Assembly: GCA_958446835.1 (NCBI GenBank)
Contig: CAUCXT010000039.1
Location: forward strand, 1-23,707
Direction: 5' to 3'
From: an uncultured Eubacterium sp.
Lineage (GTDB): Bacteria > Bacillota > Clostridia > Lachnospirales > Lachnospiraceae
Length of the DNA stretch: 23,707 bases
Below the pieces are notes generated by a model. It had not been told where the DNA came from. It saw nothing but the letters and a program-made list of their open reading frames with translations, and made no database searches. Shown here one piece after another: positions 23,379 to 23,707 of this stretch (the stretch's first letter is position 1; the number at the start of each line of letters is the position of its first letter). The position numbers and the translations under genes were made by a program.

Positions 23379-23707
23379 TTCGATACACCACCTCTCCTGC
23401 AATCGACTGTATGAAGTCGAATACCTGCGACCATAATACATAGATAATGAATATGAGTAGACAAACAATCAAAATAGTAAATATTGTAAGGAATATAATC
23501 TTGAATGTCTCCTTTACCGTATAATTGTTAATCTCTCTTATGGAAATGAAAATCAGTACAATTATCCATACTGTCATGCACAGGCTTCCGAACTGCACGA
23601 AGAATATTTCGTTGTTGGTCACCACATGTGACAAAAGGAATATAATCGGTGTTAACACTGCATAAGGTCCGAAGCTGTATACCAGTGAACTGTATATGTG
23701 TCTGAAC
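23368..23707 (-). CDS. YIP1-like membrane protein, 5' end cut off by window
   Basis: C-terminal 112 residues of a membrane protein; the frame stays open to the right edge, so the start lies outside. A GTG at 23656-23658 is internal. It has about three hydrophobic segments ('YAVLTPIIFLLSHVV', 'CMTVWIIVLIFISI' and 'IIFLTIFTILIVCLLIFIIYVLW'). The pattern and position directly before a DUF5696 gene fit the YIP1-family proteins that often start such transporter operons. The function of the bacterial members is not established. It is probably cotranscribed with the genes to its left. Confidence 0.75.
   Translation of the reverse strand, partial: FRHIYSSLVYSFGPYAVLTPIIFLLSHVVTNNEIFFVQFGSLCMTVWIIVLIFISIREINNYTVKETFKIIFLTIFTILIVCLLIFIIYVLWSQVFDFIQSIAGEVVYRIGS

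Noticed and set aside
1..23707. CRISPR arrays, tRNA or rRNA genes, insertion sequences
   Set aside because: No regularly spaced short repeats, no cloverleaf-like stretch and no transposase gene other than the serine recombinase were seen by reading both strands.

Overview
The window looks like a chromosomal segment of a gut-type, fibre-degrading member of the Clostridia, most likely a Lachnospiraceae relative (Roseburia, Agathobacter or Butyrivibrio type). This rests on the gene content (CUT1 sugar transporters with lipoprotein binding proteins, a DUF5696/YIP1 pair, GH43 enzymes, a Tn4451/TndX-type large serine recombinase), purine-rich Shine-Dalgarno sites, and GTG/TTG starts. It is an inference from style; no rRNA or other marker gene is present.

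Region 1 (1-5567) is a mobile or acquired segment. It holds the C-terminal three quarters of a large serine recombinase, running in from the left edge, and then two divergent genes that are visibly more AT-rich than everything else. The minus-strand gene encodes a 546-residue protein of no named family that I recognise. It has membrane-like segments and a His/Asp pattern resembling the YdjM/DUF457 membrane-bound hydrolase group. The plus-strand gene encodes a 721-residue adenine-N6 DNA methyltransferase of the Eco57I/TaqI type with two helix-turn-helix modules fused to its N-terminus. No classical restriction endonuclease is visible. This pair is the best candidate in the window for an undescribed system, possibly defensive.

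Region 2 (5587-11554, all minus strand) is a complete ugp-like operon. In transcription order it runs ATPase (ugpC), permease (ugpA), permease (ugpE), binding lipoprotein (ugpB), glycerophosphodiester phosphodiesterase (ugpQ), and an EstA/CE1-like serine esterase. Together they would import and break down glycerol-3-phosphate or glycerophosphodiesters. The esterase would add removal of acyl groups. The operon ends at a hairpin terminator shared with the methyltransferase gene.

Region 3 (11740 to the right edge, all minus strand) is a polysaccharide-utilisation operon, probably for arabinan or arabinose side chains. In transcription order it runs YIP1-like membrane protein (cut by the window edge), secreted DUF5696 protein, two CUT1 permeases, binding lipoprotein, non-catalytic LamG/CBM-like lipoprotein, intracellular GH43 exo-arabinofuranosidase, surface GH43 endo-arabinanase lipoprotein, and a small two-helix membrane protein. 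It ends at a strong terminator. The logic is surface cutting, capture, uptake, and intracellular release of arabinose. No ATPase gene lies in this operon, so an MsmX-type ATPase elsewhere must serve it, or possibly the neighbouring UgpC.

I saw no rRNA or tRNA genes, CRISPR arrays, insertion sequences or replication origins. Functional calls come from motifs and overall resemblance read by eye. No database search was run.
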